Origin: Oasisia sp. SBJ-2009
Lineage: Eukaryota > Annelida > Polychaeta > Sabellida > Siboglinidae
Assembly: GCA_964017155.1 (NCBI GenBank)
Contig: OZ024861.1
Coordinates: forward strand, 24,126,213 to 24,190,212
DNA length: 64,000 nucleotides
Direction: 5' to 3'
The stretch's first letter is position 1. Each line of letters starts with the position of its first letter. The notes under the pieces were generated by a model that ran no database searches, was not told where the DNA came from, and saw nothing but the letters and a program-made list of their open reading frames with translations. The position numbers and the translations under genes are program-made. Shown piece by piece: positions 59,976 through 64,000 of this stretch.

Positions 59976-61560
59976 CAAAACGTGCCGTGCGGACTGCCGT
60001 CATATATACCGTCAGAAGGTCTTCAATGGGAATGTCTGATTCAGTGACAGTAGCAGTAGAAATAGCCTCTTGCCTGTTTTTCGTGTTATTTCATCAACGT
60101 GTACGTCCTATGGCAGGTTGCTTGTGATAGTAGTGCCAAGGATGTTCGCCTTGGTTACTCGCTGAATGTTTGAAATTGTTTACTATTTGAACGTATTGCA
60201 GGCGGAATCTTTCAAATTGCGAACATTATTCCGTAGCTAAGCTCACATTAGCAGGCAGCAAAGGAGCTGGCAGCCTCGCTTTGAAACTTAGGCATAATAT
60301 GTATGTGTCTGAGCACAACATCTCTTCATGCTCGTCAGTCACGAAGTTCTGGTATTGAATATTTGAATATTTAACTTAATGATACAAGTGATAACGAATT
60401 CTGCAGATATGAATATAGTACTTGAACTTGGTGTACATACAGCTATAACGAAACTTGTTGAAGATGACACTGTTTATATAGATTCGCGGAAACTCTTCTT
60501 ATGAATTTGATGATCGACTCGTTGAACAATAATGTATGTATATTCCCGCATTATTCCTGAAACTGTTTTCATGTGACAACCACCAACAAAGTCACATGAC
60601 CACCGAGAGCTAGCAGTGCAAGGAAAACCTAACCAGCTGTGTACAAGTGCCCACTTTTGGTTTCTTTTATGTGTAATAAGGTGTAGTGTTAGGGTTTAGG
60701 TTTGGGTTAAATTAGGTTGGAGGTACTTTTGACAAGATTGACATTATATGTTTTACATGCATTTGATAGGCACTTGTACATGAGTGGTTAGCAAGAAAGG
60801 TTTTACGCAGTGCAACGCTTACGACGGTGTCTTGGGAACATCTAAAGCTTCGTGAGAGACATCGATGATTCAAAAAGGTATCTCTATGTTTATGTTTTAG
60901 TCTTGTTCTGACGTCGGCCATTCACAAGAGTAGTTGGTCCATAGGTTCATCACAATAATAAATATTTTCACGCCGTTACATGCACGCACGCACGCACACA
61001 CAAACACACACACATACACGCACAGTATGTATAACACATTTCCACTTTAAAAAAATTAACTGTGACCATAACTCCATGACGTAAAAACTTGTGCAAAACC
61101 GAATCTGTCCGTGTTGATGGTTACAGAAACGGTTACACACACGTCTGTGCATGCATGCATGCGTACGAACGTGTTTGCTTGCTTTTTGCATGCCACGGAA
61201 GTTGCGAATAATATCGTAGCAAACCAGAAGACTTAGGCGTTCGATCGACCGCACCTATTTAAAAAAAAAAATTCGAGAAGAGGAAATAGCACATTTCTTA
61301 TGTCTTGAGATATTTAAAACCTACGATAACTTATAAGACACATACGTCAGGTTGTTGTCGTTTTATTCCGCATGCGAATGAATTCAGGTAAAGTGTACTA
61401 TATCACAGAAATTAATGGCCTGTTCGCAGGGATTTCTCCTATTTTTGGGCCCCTACAACCTGTTTACAGCGTAGTTCAGCCACTATCAATCACATACGAA
61501 TTTGCCAAGTGTTTTGTGCTATTCGACAAGGCAGAAGTGTTCGTCGTTTTCTCGTCACAA
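59976..61560. other. No gene recognised
   Basis: Intergenic or downstream of the WD40 gene. Short ACGC/AC microsatellites at 60983-61015 and TGCA repeats near 61150. No exon supported. Confidence 0.5.
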
Positions 61561-62855
61561 TTATTCCTTTTTAAGGTTGATTAATTTGAACATCATAAAC
61601 CGAGACGGCTCGTTCCTGCTGGCTCCTATTGCGATCACTGTCTGTTTGTCTTTGCTAATCTGCAGTTCCGTGGCAGTCACGTGTATGTACAGTCTGCAGA
61701 TTGGCTTCTCCGGCGACTTCAGGTGCCACACGCACACGGTTAAGTCACTGGACGCCGTTAACACCACGTGACTATCATGTGATACGGCCACGCGAGTTAC
61801 CTGCAAGAGGAATTACAGCAGAATGAATACAAAACAATATAGCAAAAAGGTTTACAAAATAAACTTACATATTCTGCTTAAATATGTTTTAGTGAACACG
61901 ATTATGGTGTAGTACAGCATAGTTTTTTTTCACTCTACATATCTCCAGTTCATTCTCCTGTATGAGCATCTCGCTATAGACATTGGTGGGTATTTGCATA
62001 CGAATAGTATTCGCGTATTATTGGTAGCGTAGCTGGATACTTCCTAGCGAAATCAAGATAATGTTCCATTAAACACGTCTGCCTGCCAAGGAATAATGGG
62101 TAAAGCGCTTTGAGCAATCATGAGGAATGGATACTGTACTGTATAAGAACTTACCTTAATCTTTTAACTATACTATTATTATTGTATATTTAATTCGAAT
62201 TGCTACGGGCAAACATATAGCTGAACATCTTGCCCGAATATACCATAGTTCGTTGCAATGATTTGATTGATACTGCCAATTAGACATTAATAATAAATCA
62301 CTATTTGTTACAATATTTAAGCGGCAGTTGAAGGACCAACAAGAACACACAGGTGATACGCACGCTGCCAGAGTGTCCTGCGAATGTATGCACGAGAGCC
62401 TCGTCTTCGAGATCCCAAAGCGAGGCTGTGTTGTCGCTGGCGCCACACAGCAGGTAGCGGCCGTCGGAAGAGACGACCATGTGGTTGATGGGCTTGTTGT
62501 CGTGGTTGTGCAGACTCGGGTTTTTCGTGTCCTGTACCTTCGGGTCGTGGTACAAGTTTCCCTCGTAGTCACACGTCGCGATGTCCCAGACCTGCGTGCA
62601 CAAACACTGGTTAATCCACGTCCTCACACCCGCTAATGGTGCTACATATTGGAAAACTGGAAAACTTAGATTTTACTTTCGTCTATCCGATAGGTCGGTA
62701 GGCCTACACTGGAATATGTGCGATGGTTGAATTGTGAAGAATATACGGAGCAATTTGTGGTTTATAGGACAACGACAAGACATGTTGCGGTGTGTGCTGT
62801 GGTGTGCTGTGCTGTGGTGTGCTGTGGTGTGTTGTGGTGTGCTGTGGTGTGCTGT

Positions 62856-62905
<50 letters not shown>

Positions 62906-62932
62906 CGTGCTTGCGTGTGTGTGTGTACGGGG

Positions 62933-62964
<32 letters not shown>

Positions 62965-63070
62965 TACGTGTGTTCCCTTGTGGTCCCTGTGTGACAGTGT
63001 TTTGTCTATGCCGTACCTGCAGATCGCCATTTAGTCCGCTCGCTAGGGCAAGTCCGTTTGCTAACATCGC
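61561..63070 (-). CDS. WD40-repeat protein, C-terminal exons
   Basis: Three minus-strand exons, all phase 0: 63017-63070, 62364-62591 and 61561-61800 (stop at 61561). Reading: AMLANGLALASGLNGDLQ, then VWDIATCDYEGNLYHDPK, HMVVSSDGRYLLCGASDNTA, SLWDLEDEALVHTFAGHSGS, then VTRVAVSHDSHVVLTASSDL and TVCVWHLKSPEKPICRLYIH. Two to three beta-propeller blades are visible, with the GH...WD dipeptides (GHSGSVTRVAVS, LWDLED, VWHLKS). The C-terminus holds TELQISKDKQTVIAIGASR. The style resembles WD40 tails of NACHT/NWD-type proteins, but many WD40 families would fit and I do not assign one. Upstream exons lie to the right, beyond the window or unrecognised. Confidence 0.85.
62096..62155 (+). mobile_element. 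SINE 3' tail fragment, second copy
   Basis: GTAAAGCGCTTTGAGCAATC, then ATGAGGAATGGATACTGTAC and TGTATAAGAACTT, related to 10432-10500. It lies in an intron of the WD40 gene. Confidence 0.5.
62795..62970. repeat. GTGCTGTG/(GT)n/(GTGC)n compound microsatellite
   Basis: GTGCTGTG-type repeats, then a GT run, then GTGC repeats, in an intron of the WD40 gene. The reading frames there are artefacts. Confidence 0.95.
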
Positions 63071-63559
63071 CTGCAGGAATTCCGCCGCACCGAAAACAGA
63101 AACCACTAATGTTAGTTGCAATTAAACTCAATGTTCCGTGTAGCCTCTGTTGTGTTAACAGTTTTAACACAGAGTGTAAGAAAGCGAAAATGAAAGTTGA
63201 TGGGAGAACACTGTGATGAGCAGGACATGTACAGGACACGTACAGGGGATGAGTGAAGACAAACTGACAAGTGACACACAGTATGAAAATGAGGAACAAT
63301 CCCATACACAGTACTGCCAGAAAGTAATTGGTACAGTCACTTTGAAGTTCATTTTTGTACATTACTGTCTACCTATCAGGTAACAACACTGCCAGTTGTC
63401 AATTAAATTTAATGTTTTACCTTCTAGAGGATTATTAATATTACAAAACATTACATTTGATTCACAATCGTGAGTGCTGTAGCCTAACAGATAGAAAATA
63501 ATATTTAAAAAAATCAAGGCGGGTGTACCAGTTACTTTCTCGCAGTACTGTAGACTGAA

Positions 63560-64000
63560 CGTGGATTACGAAAGCACGAGTTGAAGAGGAAGAATGGAAA
63601 GTCGACGATGAAGAAGATATAAAAACTGTAAAGATGACAGTGAACGCGATTACTACGAAGTAGACGATGACGACATCGATGGAGAAGTCAAAATAAAGAA
63701 GACAAAGAAGATGAGTGTGAAAAGAACATAAACCATGAAGGCGACGATGAAGAAGTTGAAGAAGACGACAAGGGCAAAGAAGACGAACGAAGAGACTTCA
63801 ACTACGAATGAGACGAAAACGATGACGAGACGACAAATGATACAAAAACTACGAAGAGACAACAACGACGAATGAGACCAGAACGGCGAAGAGACAACAA
63901 CGACGAATGAGATAACAACGATGAAGAGACAACAACGACGAATGAAACAACAACAACGAATGAGACCAAAATGACGAAGAGACGACAACGACGAATGATA
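63560..64000. repeat. Purine-rich low-complexity repeat (GACGAAGAR type)
   Basis: Degenerate repeats of GACGAAGA and CAACAACGACGAATGAGA fill the right edge. The 111-codon minus-strand frame is a product of this composition. Confidence 0.85.

Noticed and set aside
62718..63125. Cysteine/valine-rich frames
   Set aside because: Translations of a GT/GTGC microsatellite in a WD40 intron.

Overview
This is a gene-sparse, AT-rich animal genome window. Small exons with GT-AG introns, several families of non-LTR retrotransposons, cut-and-paste transposons, tRNA-derived SINEs and many micro- and minisatellites all point to an invertebrate. The encoded proteins align by recollection with bilaterian orthologues, and the SAP/SWIM-type and esterase-bearing retroelement proteins are of a kind common in marine lophotrochozoans (molluscs, brachiopods, annelids). 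The species assignment is inference; no taxonomic marker is present.

Layout. 1-3692: 5' part of the mismatch-repair gene MSH2 on the minus strand (five coding exons, running off the left edge). 3693-8304: spacer between divergent MSH2 and CUEDC2, holding a LINE 3' fragment and a 2.9-kb element bounded by 18-bp inverted repeats that carries a SAP/SWIM-type open gene and a THAP-like ORF. 8305-12773: complete seven-exon CUEDC2 (301 aa) on the plus strand. 15931-30985: complete eleven-exon ACAD8 (isobutyryl-CoA dehydrogenase, 420 aa) on the minus strand, convergent with CUEDC2. Its introns hold a near-complete CR1-like LINE, a second truncated copy of the same family, and three large minisatellites. 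31.8-38.1 kb: microsatellite, a degenerate CACGTG-rich repeat field, a SINE and a decayed LINE. 38118-43436: a PIF/Harbinger-like element with TTA target duplications. 45417-47708 and 54240-56603: a tandemly duplicated four-exon gene for a small CS-domain (p23/NudC-like) protein. 56.6-61.5 kb: no recognisable gene, but a large imperfect inverted duplication. 61561-63070: three C-terminal exons of a WD40-repeat protein on the minus strand.

How it fits together. The host genes are ordinary housekeeping genes and there is no operon-like organisation. The most unusual structure is at splice junctions. A 27-bp array in ACAD8 intron 3 is built from the last 18 bases of exon 3 plus its splice donor. 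A 10-bp array in MSH2 starts exactly at a splice donor. A third array lies against an ACAD8 splice acceptor. All exon borders below were derived by hand from GT/AG sites, reading phase and remembered human proteins; phases close across every gene called complete.
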